Made by a program: the position numbers and the translations under genes. From Gari tellinella (taxonomy: Eukaryota; Mollusca; Bivalvia; Cardiida; Psammobiidae), in NCBI GenBank assembly GCA_922989275.2, contig OV277859.1, forward strand, positions 36,933,501-36,997,500: DNA of 64,000 bases, written 5' to 3'. How positions within the stretch are numbered: the stretch's first letter is position 1; each line of letters starts with the position of its first letter. The notes under the pieces were generated by a model. The model was not told the origin of the DNA, searched no databases, and saw only the letters and a list, made by a program, of their open reading frames with translations. This document shows positions 11,426 to 21,929 of this stretch, piece by piece.

Positions 11426-11863
11426 AGAGTTAAATCTATTTATTTTCAAATAATGTTTAAACTGCTGTATCCCTGTAGCAATCTGCGTTTGAAGTGGTTT
11501 GTTTATTCTCATTTGTGTCTACTTTGCTTGTTTTTGATGAACACCTGGTTTTTATTAAGTTACAAGTATGTATGCATTTTTTTATAAACTACGTTTAAAT
11601 ATGGCATTCTATCTAAGTCAAATTAGTTTTACAGTCAAAACAAACCGTCGTTACCACTTCCAATGCTATTTATTTCATATGGATTATCATCCCACTTTTG
11701 AATAGTGAGCAGTTTATGTTAATATAGCAATATTTCAGAACGTAAAGAAACCGAAACAATGCACACATTGACCAGAGCGCTCCTATGATCGGGGTCTACT
11801 CTGTTGTAAAAATATACATATACTGGTTACCGTAGAAAGGGTTGACCCTGGTATAAAGAATTG

Positions 11864-12025
11864 CAGGGCTCAAGAAAAGGAAAATATTTCATAAACTAAA
11901 ATCTTTATTTCTGCTTTAAACCATATGGTGTCAAAGAGACGATTCTAATGAGTAGTAACACCATAGGATTTGGTGCTGAAATGAGTGAGAAGATGTTGGA
12001 TTTGTTCAGTTTACCCCCTCTTATA
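11864..12025 (-). mobile_element. hAT-like MITE, copy without palindrome
   Basis: Starts CAGGGCTCAAGAAAAGG. Its reverse complement matches the element at 31886-32078 across ATCTTTATTTCTGC, GGTGTCA and GAGACGATTCTAATGAGTAG. Here that last motif occurs once; in the other copy it is inversely duplicated. The right end stops at CCCCCTCTTATATAG, where family A sequence begins. Confidence 0.65.
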
Positions 12026-12123
12026 TAGAAAGGGTCTTCACTGTTTGCATGGGACAAGTGCACTCCACTTGTACACTGTTTGCAAATGACGCATATATGC
12101 GTGAATAGGGTTCAAACAGTTAA
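12026..12123 (+). mobile_element. Family A MITE, right half
   Basis: Joins abruptly to the preceding MITE inside the hairpin (GGTCTTCACTGTTTGC), then the CCACTTGTACACTGTTTGC segment and AGGGTTCAAACAGTTAA. Confidence 0.65.
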
Positions 12124-13100
12124 CACGCATGGGAGTAAACATAGCAAAATGTGCTCTTAGCAAGAATGAAGAGCCTCTGTAGATTCCAATCAATATTATG
12201 TTAAAGTTTCTTCTATAGTTAAGTGGGTGGTATATGGTACACTATAGTCCTTTAGTCGTTACTTCTCTCACAAACCAGGTGACAGCTTTTATCAACGCGA
12301 AAGTAAAAACAGAGATACAATGTAGAAGCCTTCTGCTTTGATTCTATAATGATTCACTCATTGACTCCTGAGACTACAAATGGACTACTCTAGTTTCAAA
12401 TTAAATATAGTTATTTAAAGCTCGGGCCACTATTAGCTTCTATCATCTGAACTGTAACATTAACTAAAGAATAAGGAAACAAATTCCTCATAAAATGTCT
12501 AGATTCACGTCAGACAGTTCCTATAGGAAAACAGTGCAGATCTTGGTCAGACATCTTTTTCAAGAGCTATGCGATCGTGGTCTTCACAGTGTTCAAAAAG
12601 CGTCAATTGATATACACCAAACGCGTGAGCAGGGTTGAGTGAATTTTGACTTAAAATATTGTATATCTAGTGTAGTATTCATATACACACGCTTGCACGT
12701 AACATCTGCGTCTTAGAACTGTGAATCACCGCTCTATGTATTAAAACTGTATAGCTGTTTTATAGGTGACCCAACAACTGTTCAAGTACCAATAGTGTAG
12801 ACCCACTAAAGAGCATCGTTAAAACACAAGTGCTTGTCAGATTGTTTCTACTTGTTCCAATAAATATCTATCTACTATGAATTTATATTACATTATACGT
12901 GTAAACTGTTTGGGCATACATGTACTTCATTTTCTGTGGTTTACATGTATTCAAAAACACATTTATAAACGTTTTTTTCAAACTGTGGTTTTGATTAAGT
13001 AAAAAAAAGTCAAAGTCAAATTAAACACACCCGCGAACATATTGAACGAACTTATACACATTGGCTTCTGGTTAATGGTATTAATTGATTGTATGGCCTG
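12124..13100. other. Gene-free stretch with a decayed family A hairpin
   Basis: AAACAGTGCAGATCTTGGTC at about 12530 and GTGGTCTTCACAGTG at about 12578 are remnants of A arms. No open frame of note. Confidence 0.4.
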
Positions 13101-13111
13101 ATTGAATGAAT

Positions 13112-13310
13112 TTGAAGTCTTTCGAAACTCGATACTTCGAACTCTCTTAAATCGATCGTACCAGAACTTCACAAGTTGAATTTAGATAAGTCGATCTTGC
13201 TCAATTGGATCATACCCGTATTTCAAAGTTAAAACGTGGCTAAGCCACGTTTTAACTTTGAAATATGAGTATGTTCGAACTAACGCGAGTTCGAATTATT
13301 GAGTTTCTTC
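13112..13310. mobile_element. Family G hairpin MITE
   Basis: Perfect hairpin at about 13214-13266 (ATTTCAAAGTTAAAACGTGG and complement around a CTAAG centre) in TTCGAA-rich flanks (CGAAACTCGATACTTCGAAC; GAGTTCGAATTATTGAG). Outer ends are degraded. Confidence 0.75.
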
Positions 13311-13351
13311 TGTAATTAAATCATAAAGCACTGTTTCTAATTGTAGTAAGG

Positions 13352-13555
13352 TTTAACCCGTAGAACCCTAGTGACGCAGAAACACACTCTTTACAAACAG
13401 TATCTCGGCAAAGAGTGTACAAACAGTGAAGACCAAGATCAGAGGGTTCTGATTCAAATACATGTACATTGTATAAAACCCTAAATAATCAAAATTATCT
13501 TAGCTTAAATGGAATAGAATTGTCAATTTTAAGTTTCAGGGGTCAATAAGTTAAC
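13352..13555 (-). mobile_element. Family A MITE, hairpin partly lost
   Basis: TTAACCCGTAGAACCCTAG at the left and TTTCAGGGGTCAATAAGTTAA-type end at the right, both at TTAA. One arm (GAAGACCAAGATCAGAGGG) is clear; its partner has mostly decayed. Confidence 0.75.
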
Positions 13556-13869
13556 TACAGTGAGAGTATTCATGTCACGTAAGATTGGAAAAACAATGTT
13601 AGAAAAACCGACAGTGCCTGCCTGTATGCTCTGTAATTCTAGAGGGATTCCAATAGAATCACACATTCAAATCACCGTGCTATAAATAGAGCTGCCATTT
13701 GTCAATGACAAGGCAGATAATCGATTTTCATGCATGTATCTCTTGTGGCCCTATAACATGTCAGCATGGCCGTACAGTCAGATCTGTATCGAACGACTAT
13801 TCAGAACCGTAGGAGTTAACAGTCTATACAGGTTATTGTTGACGCAAGAGTGATGCTTCTTTGGGAATT

Positions 13870-13955
13870 TTCTGACAAAGACAGAGACAGAGAGATATAC
13901 AAACATATATACAGACACTGTACGACAGACACAGAGAAAGACGGAGAGAGACAAA
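13870..13955 (+). repeat. GA-rich simple sequence
   Basis: Irregular AGACAGAGA / ACAGACAC run. It accounts for the open frame at 13778-13960 on the minus strand. Confidence 0.6.
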
Positions 13956-14025
13956 AACACGACACGGAGATGAGTGGGGTGGGGGCAGTGTTGATTATTT
14001 GAATATTAAATTCATATGCCTAGTA

Positions 14026-14276
14026 TTAACCCTTTACCTGATAGCCTATATATAGTATTGAAGATAGGTTACTACTTAAAGCAGGTTGAAAATAAAGCAG
14101 AGTGCGCCGTAAGGCGCATTCTGCTTTACTTTCATCCTGCTTTAAGCTTCCATGTGCTAGAATATAGAAAATATTCCCCATAATATATATCCATGACTGA
14201 TTAAATTGGAACTATTTTTTCAGCGGAGGAATTAATCATATTCGCTAAAAGGCGCTTCTATGGGGGAAAGGGTTAA
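14026..14276 (+). mobile_element. Family B hairpin MITE, complete
   Basis: TTAACCCTTTACCTGATAGCC / CTATGGGGGAAAGGGTTAA termini. Hairpin at 14080-14145 with GTGCGCCGTAAGGCGCA at its apex. The right interior carries AATATAGAAAATATTCC and CGCTAAAAGGCGCTTC. About 251 bp. Confidence 0.88.
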
Positions 14277-14683
14277 GGCTTTCTAATTACCAGTATATAC
14301 ATTGATACTGTTATTAACACTCTTGGTGTGTATACAAATGGAGAAGATAGCATTACCATGTAAACGAGACAAATCGCAAATACCAAATGCAAAGCGTCTG
14401 ATCTGATACCAACTGTTTGTAAATGAAATACTATTAATATTGTAATAATACATTTGCGTTTATTCATATATTCTCCACATTAACGAATTTCTGAGGAATC
14501 TGTTATCACGTATAGCCTTATGCCCAATGTGTCTCAAATTGTACAGCAGTAAGTAATGCGTTGCCAAACGGCCCATATGATAGATATCATTGTATCTAGA
14601 TGTGATAGTTCAGTCAGTTCGAGGTTCTAACCGGGATTTCTTTGAATGCAAACAGCAGTTAACACATTTAAACACACGGCTTT

Positions 14684-14930
14684 GTTAACCCATTACCCAG
14701 TAAATACGCATTTATACGTCTCTAATTTATTTCTCCGTTTAAATTTGTTTCCAATTTATACAGACATCAATATGCACCATAAGATACATATTCTATATCT
14801 TAGCAGATGGAGGCTTAAAGCAGGTTGGAAGTAAAGCAGAATGCGCTTTGGCGCATTCTGCTTTACTGTCAACCTGCTTTAAGTGGTCGCCTGTCTTTCA
14901 AACTAGAAACAGATTATGTGGTAATGGCGT
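14684..14930 (-). mobile_element. Family B hairpin MITE
   Basis: TTAACCCATTACCCAGTAAA at the left; hairpin at 14815-14882 with apex GAATGCGCTTTGGCGCATTC; right end TATGTGGTAATGGCG is degraded. Confidence 0.8.
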
Positions 14931-15063
14931 GGAGCTTATTCTAGTATTCTTGATCCAAACTGTTTCCTTGTGTTATTGTTGTACAACCTAGCAGCGAAAG
15001 GATCAAACACGAGTGTTAATTAAATCTTACCAACAGCCTGTATCGGTCAGAGTACACTTGTAT

Positions 15064-15182
15064 GTTCATCAAACAGTTGGGATCCTGATCACACATTGAG
15101 CTATCCGGTGTCTGATCTGAATCAGTGCTGTTTAGAATGCGATTGTTTTTGTCTATGCCTGTGATATGGCGTTGAAAGGGTT
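15064..15182 (+). mobile_element. Degenerate family C hairpin
   Basis: CAAACAGTTGGGATCCTGATCA and GGTGTCTGATCTGAATCA arms, then GGCGTTGAAAGGGTT near the right terminus. Confidence 0.5.
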
Positions 15183-15332
15183 CATATTTCTAATACAATA
15201 TGTGTTGGCAGTTCTGGATCAATACTGTTTGCCAAAATCCGTTTTAGTGGACGCTTGACAGCCAACTGTTGACATGCTGCCAAAGCAATTTCCTCCAGCA
15301 CTTATGTTATACAACTTGTGCTATTCCCTATT

Positions 15333-15525
15333 TAATTCTTAATCCTCTCTATTATAGCCCTTAAAAGAAGGCTATTTGATTAGTATTAAAGACAGGTGAC
15401 AGCTTAAAGCAAGGTGACAGTAAATCAGAAAGCTCCTACAGGAATCACCTTATACATGTACCTAATAATTAACACAATTTAGTGGTCGTAATAGAGAAGT
15501 TTTACTATATTAACAGTTTGAATCG
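15333..15525 (+). mobile_element. Family F MITE, right hairpin arm deleted
   Basis: GACAGGTGACAGCTTAAAGC then AGTAAATCAGAAAGCTCC; the second arm is cut short. The right end CAATTTAGTGGTCGTAATAG AGAAGTTTTACTATA is well kept. Confidence 0.75.
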
Positions 15526-15615
15526 ATAAAACATTTACTATTAATGTATACAGTTAGATAAGGTTCATTGGGGCGTTGTTATTTCCAATTTATCCATTTC
15601 CCCTCATAGCGTGTT

Positions 15616-15815
15616 TTAACCCTTTCTTCCCAAAAATATAAAATTGTCAATTCCAGTTTCTTAGTCTATTTTATGACCATGCAGGGTTGTTTTTGTTAAT
15701 ATATTGCAATATGACAAACAGTGCAGATCCTAGCCAGAGGGTACCCTTTACAGTTTGTATGTGACAAGTGCCTGCAAATGACGTGTATACTCGTCGCTAG
15801 GGTTCAAAGGGTTAA
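15616..15815 (+). mobile_element. Family A MITE, reduced hairpin
   Basis: Flanks are standard (TTAACCCTTTCTTCCC; CGCTAGGGTTCAAAGGGTTA). The hairpin is reduced: CAAACAGTGCAGATCCTAGC...TTTACAGTTTG. Confidence 0.75.
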
Positions 15816-16054
15816 GACAAGTGGTTTTCTAATGCAAGCAGAAAGCAATTCTGAAAGCTAGCATGAAGCATTTACCTGCCAGAATCATGTGCTTCTCTAA
15901 CTGGACACGAAAGAAGCTTGACAGTTGTTTTCAATGAGTAATAGATAAAACCGTAAAAGTGTCAAAATGTGCTTATACAATGTATATGGGGAGCTGGTAA
16001 CATGTAACTCTGTGCATGCTACATGTAGCGACGGATATATCTGCCACAGTGATT

Positions 16055-16224
16055 ACCTTTGCAAACCGTTTGGATCCAGACGTAACGCGGCGTCTCATCT
16101 GGATCCAAACTGTTTGACACCATGACCCTGTTTTGAAAAGAAAACTTAGAAAATTCTATTTTAAGAACATCAGCAGACGACAATTCTTGCAAACGAAAAA
16201 ATTACCCAGCATGCAAAGAGTTAA
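16055..16224 (+). mobile_element. Family C MITE, left arm partly deleted
   Basis: GCAAACCGTTTGGATCCAGA joins directly to CGTAACGCGGCGTCTC, so part of the left arm is missing. The right flank has AGCAGACGACAATTC and GCATGCAAAGAGTTAA. Confidence 0.7.
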
Positions 16225-16373
16225 ACAAACGTAATGCTAAAAGTGTAGAGAATGACTACCGTAATTGTTATAACGCAAACGAATAATTTTAATCTGAAAG
16301 ACAACATTTTGAAGCTTGGTCACGTGCAGTTTTATAAAATTTGCGTGTAATTGACGTCAGCTCTTTGAACTTA

Positions 16374-16758
16374 ATGGAGAAGACGTTATTTTGACACGGT
16401 GATTGGCAAACAGTTTGGAGTCTGATCAGGCACCAGGTTTACCGGCTTCTGGTATGGCTTTAACCCATTTGCGCCAAGTGGATTCTTCCATGTTTTAAAT
16501 TGGATTAGTCCATTTTATATGAAAGGAATGCCTAGTCAAAATTTTCATTTTCATTTTGTTTTATATTGAAATTCCTATCAGCAAATAGTGTAGACTCTGA
16601 TCAGACGCCGCATAATGCGGCGTCTGATCAGAGTCTACACTGTTTGCCTATGTCCCATAATGGGATCGTGGGCACAAATGGGTTGGAAACGGAAATATTT
16701 CTTTCTGAGCACAAATGCGTTTCTTTGGGTAAAGAATAACGCCTTCGTTACGGTAAAC
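16374..16758 (+). mobile_element. Family E MITE interrupted by a family D copy
   Basis: Left piece: TGGAGAAGACGTTATT and CAAACAGTTTGGAGTCTG. Right piece: AAATGCGTTTCTTTGGGTAA, then AGAATAACGCCTTC. The D element at 16460-16686 splits the E hairpin's right arm at a TTAA. Confidence 0.65.
16460..16686 (+). mobile_element. Family D hairpin MITE (nested in E)
   Basis: TTAACCCATTTGCGCC at the left; GGGCACAAATGGGTTGG at the right (TTAA drifted to TTGG). The hairpin at about 16583-16648 has a perfect AGACGCCGCATAATGCGGCG apex. Confidence 0.82.
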
Positions 16759-16961
16759 ACGCGTTGTTTTGGGTAAAGAATAGTGGTTTATCCCCTGTTT
16801 ATATCTTCGTTCAAATTTATCTATTTTAAAAACTTGTTCTCATACGATAACATCTTTATGACACAATGCCAAAAAGTGTGTAGTCTCACAGCTAGATCTC
16901 TAAACTTCATCTTTCCAGGAGGCGTCGAATGCTCTAACACATTCTTAAGAATTATGTCTTA

Positions 16962-17010
16962 CAGTGGAGATGCTATTCTTTCCCAGTAAACTCGCTTGTG
17001 CTAGAAACAA
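16962..17010 (+). mobile_element. Family E left-end fragment
   Basis: CAGTGGAGATGCTATTCTTT followed by CCCAGTAAACTCGC. No hairpin or right end; tandem repeat sequence follows. Confidence 0.6.
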
Positions 17011-17049
17011 TTGTCTCAAACATTTAAACATTTCTATAATGAGTCATGA

Positions 17050-17650
17050 TCAACACAGTTTAGTTCTTAATATCATAGTGCAAACTCTCATTTATACAGA
17101 TGCAAAGTTCTTCAGTGTATAATGCACACTTTATTGTAAAAATGACAAGTTCATCATTAAATAATGCATATTCTCATTTATATAGATGCAACGTTCTTCA
17201 TTGCACAGTGCACACTCTCATTTATACAGATGCAAAGTTCTTCAGTGCATAGTACACATTTTATTATAAAAATGTCAATATCTTCATTACATAGTGCACA
17301 TTCTCATTGATACAGATGCAAAGTTCTTCAGTGCATAGTGCACATTGTATTGTACAAATGTAGAGTTCTCATTACATAGTGCACACTCTCATTTGAACAC
17401 AGATGCAATGTTCTTTAGTGCATAGTGCATACTTTATTATAAAAGTGTTAATTTCTTTTTTTTATAATGCGCATTTTCTTTTATACAGATGCAAAGTTCT
17501 GCAGTGCATCGTTCACGCTTTATTATAAAAAAAATCAAGTTCTATATTGCATAATGCACACTCTCATTTATACAGGGGCAATGTTCTGCCCTGCATTCTG
17601 CACACTTTATTATACAAATGTCAAGTTCTTCAGTGCATGATGTACACTCT
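17050..17650 (+). repeat. 86-bp tandem repeat array
   Basis: GATGCAA.GTTCTTCAGTGC anchors recur at 17101, 17187, 17231, 17317, 17404, 17490 and 17576. Spacing is mostly 86-87 bp, with one 44-bp step showing a half-unit of about 43 bp. Each unit alternates a CACACTCTCATTTATACAGA half with a CACTTTATTATAAAAATG half. About seven diverged units. Confidence 0.85.
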
Positions 17651-17665
17651 ATATATACTCTTATA

Positions 17666-17846
17666 GAGTGGAGAAGACATGTTTCATTCCCAATTAAATT
17701 AGTTCCAATGCAATCAGTTTGGAGCCAGATCAGACGCCGGGTAACCCGGCGTCTGATCTGACTCAAAACTATTTGCCATTCAGATAAAAAAAAGCAATCG
17801 GAAAGGTAACAAAGTTAAACGGAAAAGAATAACGTCTTCTACACTG
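17666..17846 (+). mobile_element. Family E hairpin MITE (short)
   Basis: GAGTGGAGAAGACATG / AACGTCTTCTACACTG termini beside TA. Hairpin at 17708-17775 with apex AGACGCCGGGTAACCCGGCG. About 181 bp; the right interior is shortened relative to 245-bp copies. Confidence 0.8.
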
Positions 17847-17913
17847 TACAACTATGAGGGTTTTTCAGTGCACAGTGCACTCTCTTCATTATACATACAC
17901 TATCAACCAGACG

Positions 17914-18228
17914 CTATTCTCGGTGACGATAAGACACGAACGCTAGAGTAATTCCAGAAAAATTCCTTTCCTTACCAGCTCGTATTGCTAATCGATATTT
18001 AGGAGTTTCGTGTCTGGAAAATGGTAATGTGAGGGATGTGTCAACAAACTCTTCCATGTCCGATATTACAAACCCAATGCAAAATACAGATTGATTTGCA
18101 ATCACATTTAACCAAGATAACACGAAATTGTTCGACACTATAAAGTGCTGTCTAAAAATATATAGGTATGTATGTACGATATCACGATCTGCAAAAGGTA
18201 GATTTTTAAGCATAAGACAAGCGTACAC
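17914..18228 (-). other. Unrecognised 104-codon open frame
   Basis: No domain, signal or family recognised, no visible splice partners, and ordinary AT-rich composition. It is one of the few longer frames not inside a palindrome, so it is listed, but it is most likely chance. Confidence 0.12.
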
Positions 18229-18430
18229 ATTAAGGGGATATCGTATTTAAGTAATAAAACAGGATTTTATTGGCATTAATCATAAAAGCTTCTTCTTGTA
18301 ATAGGATCCTTAATTGATATTTGCTCTGAAACCAAATTCCCTGGATGTTGTCTGCTAAAGGGCACCAGTACCCAACTATATATAGCAATTACGACAATAG
18401 GAATCAGATTTGCAACCAATGTATATATAC

Positions 18431-18809
18431 CAGTGGTACTAAGCTATCCTTCCCCATCAACGCGTTTGTATTATAATCTTTATTTCCGTTGCAAACAGTC
18501 CGATTAGGTTTCAACGTGTTTGCCACTCAGATAAAATATAAGTTGTCACAAAGTGTTGTTTTATTTTAAAGAAAATGCAATTGTCGACATTGTTGTACTT
18601 GCGTTTGCATATTGCTTCGTTTAACCCCTTCAATGAACTGACGTCTTGAGCTTAAGCACGTGTCGTCTTCTTTTATTTCTCAAACTTAAAAGATAAGGTG
18701 TTTTTTACTTTAGAAACATAACATTGAGAGTCACCAATTTGAAATAACCTTTGTACTCGGGGTAAGGCAGTGATTGGCTAAATGGGAAAGAATAACGCAT
18801 TTTCCACTG
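18431..18809 (+). mobile_element. Family E MITE interrupted by a family C copy
   Basis: Ends CAGTGGTACTAAG and GCATTTTCCACTG. AACGCGTTTGTATTATAATC and TTGCAAACAGTCCGATTAGG show a decayed hairpin. The E interior TTAA just before ATGGGAAAGAATAAC is occupied by C at 18621-18781. Confidence 0.75.
18621..18781 (-). mobile_element. Family C MITE lacking its hairpin
   Basis: TTAACCCCTTCAATGAAC at the left and CTCGGGGTAAGGCAGTGATT then GGCTAA at the right. Where the palindrome should be, GTCACC joins directly to AATTTGAAATAACC. At 161 bp it is about one hairpin shorter than other C copies. Confidence 0.7.
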
Positions 18810-18823
18810 CTCAGATGTACCAG

Positions 18824-18870
18824 TGGTAAACTCTATTCTTTGTCATGAAATGTTTTGGTACAACATGAAT
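18824..18870 (+). mobile_element. Family E left-end fragment
   Basis: CCAGTGGTAAACTCTATTCT then TTGTCATG; only the terminus remains. Confidence 0.4.
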
Positions 18871-19227
18871 GTATGTTTCTGACAAACAGTCTGAGGCTTA
18901 AAGTTTAGTATATGCTTTCCTGTGATACCGAGCTTTTCCACGTGTATCTGAAAAATAAGATACAAGAGTCTGTATCGTATTCCTTGTAATTTTACTGTTT
19001 GCATTTTACTCGGACCTCGTTTTCGACTGTTTCTGTCAAGGTCGTCTCAAGCTGAATAAACCCCCCTGTACCGCACCTTCCAACAGGTATTGTGTATTAT
19101 ATGAAACACAAAGTAACACATTGTATGAAAAAAACTCCAAACTGTTTTGTTCTCAGATTTAAGCGAAAAGTACATACATGTAACTTCAAATAACTTCAAT
19201 TATTTACATTTCATTTGATGATTCATT

Positions 19228-19435
19228 ATCCTTTCGAGCACGACTTGACTGGTATTTGCCAACAACATAGATCAAAATCAGCCGCCGCATGCGTCTGATT
19301 TGGATTCAAACGGGTACATGGCACACTAGTTTTTCAGTTTCTTTAATTAAAACTGTGAAAATCTCTTTTGAATATTATTTTGCAGACGACAATTTCAAAG
19401 CAGACGATACCAGGACAGAATAAGAGTTAAACACT
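19228..19435 (+). mobile_element. Family C MITE
   Basis: TTATCCTTTCGAGCACGACT, a shortened hairpin (AGCCGCCGCATGCGTCTGAT), GCAGACGACAATTTC, and AATAAGAGTTAA at the right end. Confidence 0.65.
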
Positions 19436-19489
19436 TTGATGTGTATTTAAAATAGTCATGTAACAAAAAGGTGAGCTTAAGGTCAGTGG

Positions 19490-19682
19490 TATAAACAGAA
19501 AACCCTCTTATAACGACAACTCAATTAAGTTGATTAGTCTGTGGTTATGGCAGGTGGCTGCTTAAAGCAATGTAAAATACCATTTTTGTTAACCTTTAAA
19601 TTGCTTTTAACTTCTATCTGTCTTCCATACATTACAGTTATTAAGCTTTGTTTTTACTGTTCATTATAGAGAAGTTATACTG
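19490..19682 (+). mobile_element. Family F MITE, degraded hairpin
   Basis: ACAGAAAACCCTCTTATAAC at the left, TTATAGAGAAGTTATACTG at the right, AGGTGGCTGCTTAAAGCAATG core. The arms pair poorly. Confidence 0.6.
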
Positions 19683-19858
19683 TATCGAATAGTTAATTCT
19701 AGTGACGGACGTGTAAATGAATAACGAATGAGTCGTAAATGTCAGAGGAGCAAAATTTCCCAGAGCTAACATTGACCCTGAGCCTTTAGATAGAGCATCA
19801 CAGCTCTAGATAGCCATTGGGTATGAACAGCTCTTCATCTTCTATTGCACTTCAATGT

Positions 19859-20052
19859 AAAGTAAAACTTCTCTATTACAACCAATTAAACAAATGCAAA
19901 TTGACTTATAAAAGACAGGTGGCAGCTCAAAGCAAGGTGACAGTAAAACAGAAAGATCCTAAAGGAGCTTTCTGTTTTACTGTTTCCTTGGTTTAAGCAG
20001 TTACCTGTCGTAAACATCTTATACTTAACACAAATAATGAAATCATACTGTA
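19859..20052 (+). mobile_element. Family F hairpin MITE
   Basis: AAGTAAAACTTCTCTATTAC left end; AGACAGGTGGCAGCTCAAAG then hairpin arms ACAGTAAAACAGAAAG / CTTTCTGTTTTACTGT at about 19930-19984. The right end is worn. Confidence 0.75.
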
Positions 20053-20230
20053 CCATGAAAATTGGACTCATGAAAAACGTACTTCTATGCAAACCGAACC
20101 AGTCTCTCCAAAACATTTATTCTACTTGCTCCCAAATCCTTGAACAAAGACTTGCATACAGAGCTCATAGGGTAGGTACTTTGTTAAAAGTTGGTCTGCC
20201 TTAATGCACACCTTTTGTATTACTGTTGTA

Positions 20231-20437
20231 CTGCTTTAACTCATTCAACCCTGAAACATCAAATCGACAATTACGATACAATTTCAAAATAACAAACAGT
20301 GCAGACCTTGATCTTGAAGTGCCCTTTGGACAGGGTCTATACACTTTTTTGCATAGGACCAGTGTAGTTTTTAACTTTTCACAGGTACCATGTTTGTAAA
20401 TGACGAGTTAAATGGATACTAGGGTCAAATGGGTGAA
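20231..20437 (+). mobile_element. Degenerate family A MITE
   Basis: TTAACTCATTCAACCCTGAA, AACAGTGCAGACCTTGATCT, a broken second arm, then GATACTAGGGTCAAATGGGT. Confidence 0.65.
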
Positions 20438-20622
20438 GCTGCCAACTGTCTGAAAACATCAAATTTCTTTAGAAGGAACCTCTCTTAAACGAGTTTTTCC
20501 TCGACCCAGAAGAGTTCAGTTTTCGATTGTTTACTACATTGCTCCCACTCTGCAAAAGCACCCGATGGATGACAAAGATTATGAGCATTGTTCGGATTAT
20601 GAGTTGTTATCGGGAACGAAAC

Positions 20623-21007
20623 TTAATATCTGTAGAGTGCGTATGACTTGGCTTACATTTGCAAACTGTTCGAACCCAGATCAGACGCCGCTAACGCTCA
20701 AACTGTTTGTCACTCGTCTTTATATCTTAACCCTTTGAACCCTAGTCCCGCATATAGGCGTGCTTTTCAAACAGTGTACATGTGAATAGTACACTTGTCC
20801 TATGCAAACAGTGACGACCCTGATCAGAGGGCTCCGAAAGGAGCCATCTGATCAGGGTCTTCACTGTTTGTCACAATGCCAAAAAATTGACAAAAACAAC
20901 CCTTAAAAGTCAGAAATGGACTAGACTAAAATGGAAACTGAAATTGTCCATTCAAAGTTTCAGGGAGGAAAGAGTTAAAGACGATATTGCAGCAGTGAAA
21001 GCGTTAG
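20623..21007 (+). mobile_element. Family C MITE split by a family A insertion
   Basis: Left piece: TTAATATCTG...GACTTGGCTTACATTTGC and a reduced hairpin with AGACGCCGC. Right piece: GACGATATTGCAGCAGTGAA then AGCGTTAG, the C right end. Together they give a normal-sized C copy. Confidence 0.7.
20727..20978 (-). mobile_element. Family A hairpin MITE, complete (nested in C)
   Basis: TTAACCCTTTGAACCCTAG at the left and CAGGGAGGAAAGAGTTAA at the right, with TTAA at both borders. Hairpin at about 20806-20870 (CCCTGATCAGAGGGCTCC; partner arm has one CATC change). 252 bp. Confidence 0.9.
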
Positions 21008-21101
21008 ACATAAATGTATTGTTTTGGGGGAACAAGGGCAATCAGTGTTGTAAGGAGAGAATCGTTATTCGGAAGGTCGATGTATGGAGGAAAAACCCTA
21101 A

Positions 21102-21222
21102 ATACAGTTCCCAACGGTTAACCAGCGTCTGATCTGGTTCCAAACTGTTAGCAATAGACAAAGTTATGTTATATGCACAAACCCGATTATTGTGTGAAAA
21201 TGACCTCCTCCCCGCTGTGGTA
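21102..21222 (+). mobile_element. Family E right-half fragment
   Basis: CCAGCGTCTGATCTGGTTCC then AACTGTTAGCAATAGA and a ruined CCTCCTCCCCGCTG end. Confidence 0.5.
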
Positions 21223-21518
21223 CAAGAAGGCTCAAACACGTTGGTTATAGATCACGAACAGGGAATGTAGAACGCTGTCAGTGTCAATAATTTACATTGG
21301 ATTGAATGCATTAGCAATGTTTTTGTCTTTTTTGCGATCTCTGTCTCTAAAACGATTTTGTAATCTTACCCGATTCTCGTCTGAACCGTAATTGCCTCGT
21401 TTTCGAATTAGTCTTTCCGTTTCCTTGGACACAGATTCATGACATATGGAAAAAGTCTAGATGACACGCTATATAACAATTCTTTTCATCTGAGTGACAA
21501 TGTATACAAATGTCTGTT

Positions 21519-21717
21519 TTAACCCCTTCACTGCCTGATCCTGGGTACAATAAGATTTGCAAACATTTGGGATCCTGATCAGACGCCGCGTGACGCGGCG
21601 TCTGATCAGAATCCAAAATGTTTGACACTCATTTTAATATTTCTCTAGTCAAAATCCCTTAAACTTAAATTTATGAAATAAAATCAGGCGGATAGTGTGT
21701 AATGCCAGGGGATAGGA
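21519..21717 (+). mobile_element. Family C hairpin MITE
   Basis: TTAACCCCTTCACTGCCTGA left end; perfect AGACGCCGCGTGACGCGGCG apex at about 21580-21600; right end reduced to AATGCCAGGGGATAGG. Confidence 0.8.
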
Positions 21718-21929
21718 ATTGAACTGTGGGAAATCGTTGCAAGCAGATTGGATTATGATGAGACTCTCTGAGGGCTGAGGACTGTGGAGAAGACGTTTAA
21801 ATCTTTCACTTCTCAAGTCATACTACATTTAAATCTAACTTTGAAACTATTTTGCAGTCTACAATATTGAAGCAGACGACATTAGTGCGACGAAAGAGTA
21901 AAAACCATCACGACTAATTTGGCACCGAA

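Larger units (their letters stand above)
20537..21101 (+). mobile_element. Family H element carrying a nested C, itself carrying a nested A
   Basis: H pieces: CATTGCTCCCACTCTGC...ATTGTTCGGATTATGAG at 20537-20620 and GGGGGAACAAGGGC...ATCGTTATTCGGAAGG at 21026-21080. They align with the solo H at 59306-59485. The C copy fills 20623-21007 and the A copy 20727-20978. Confidence 0.7.
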
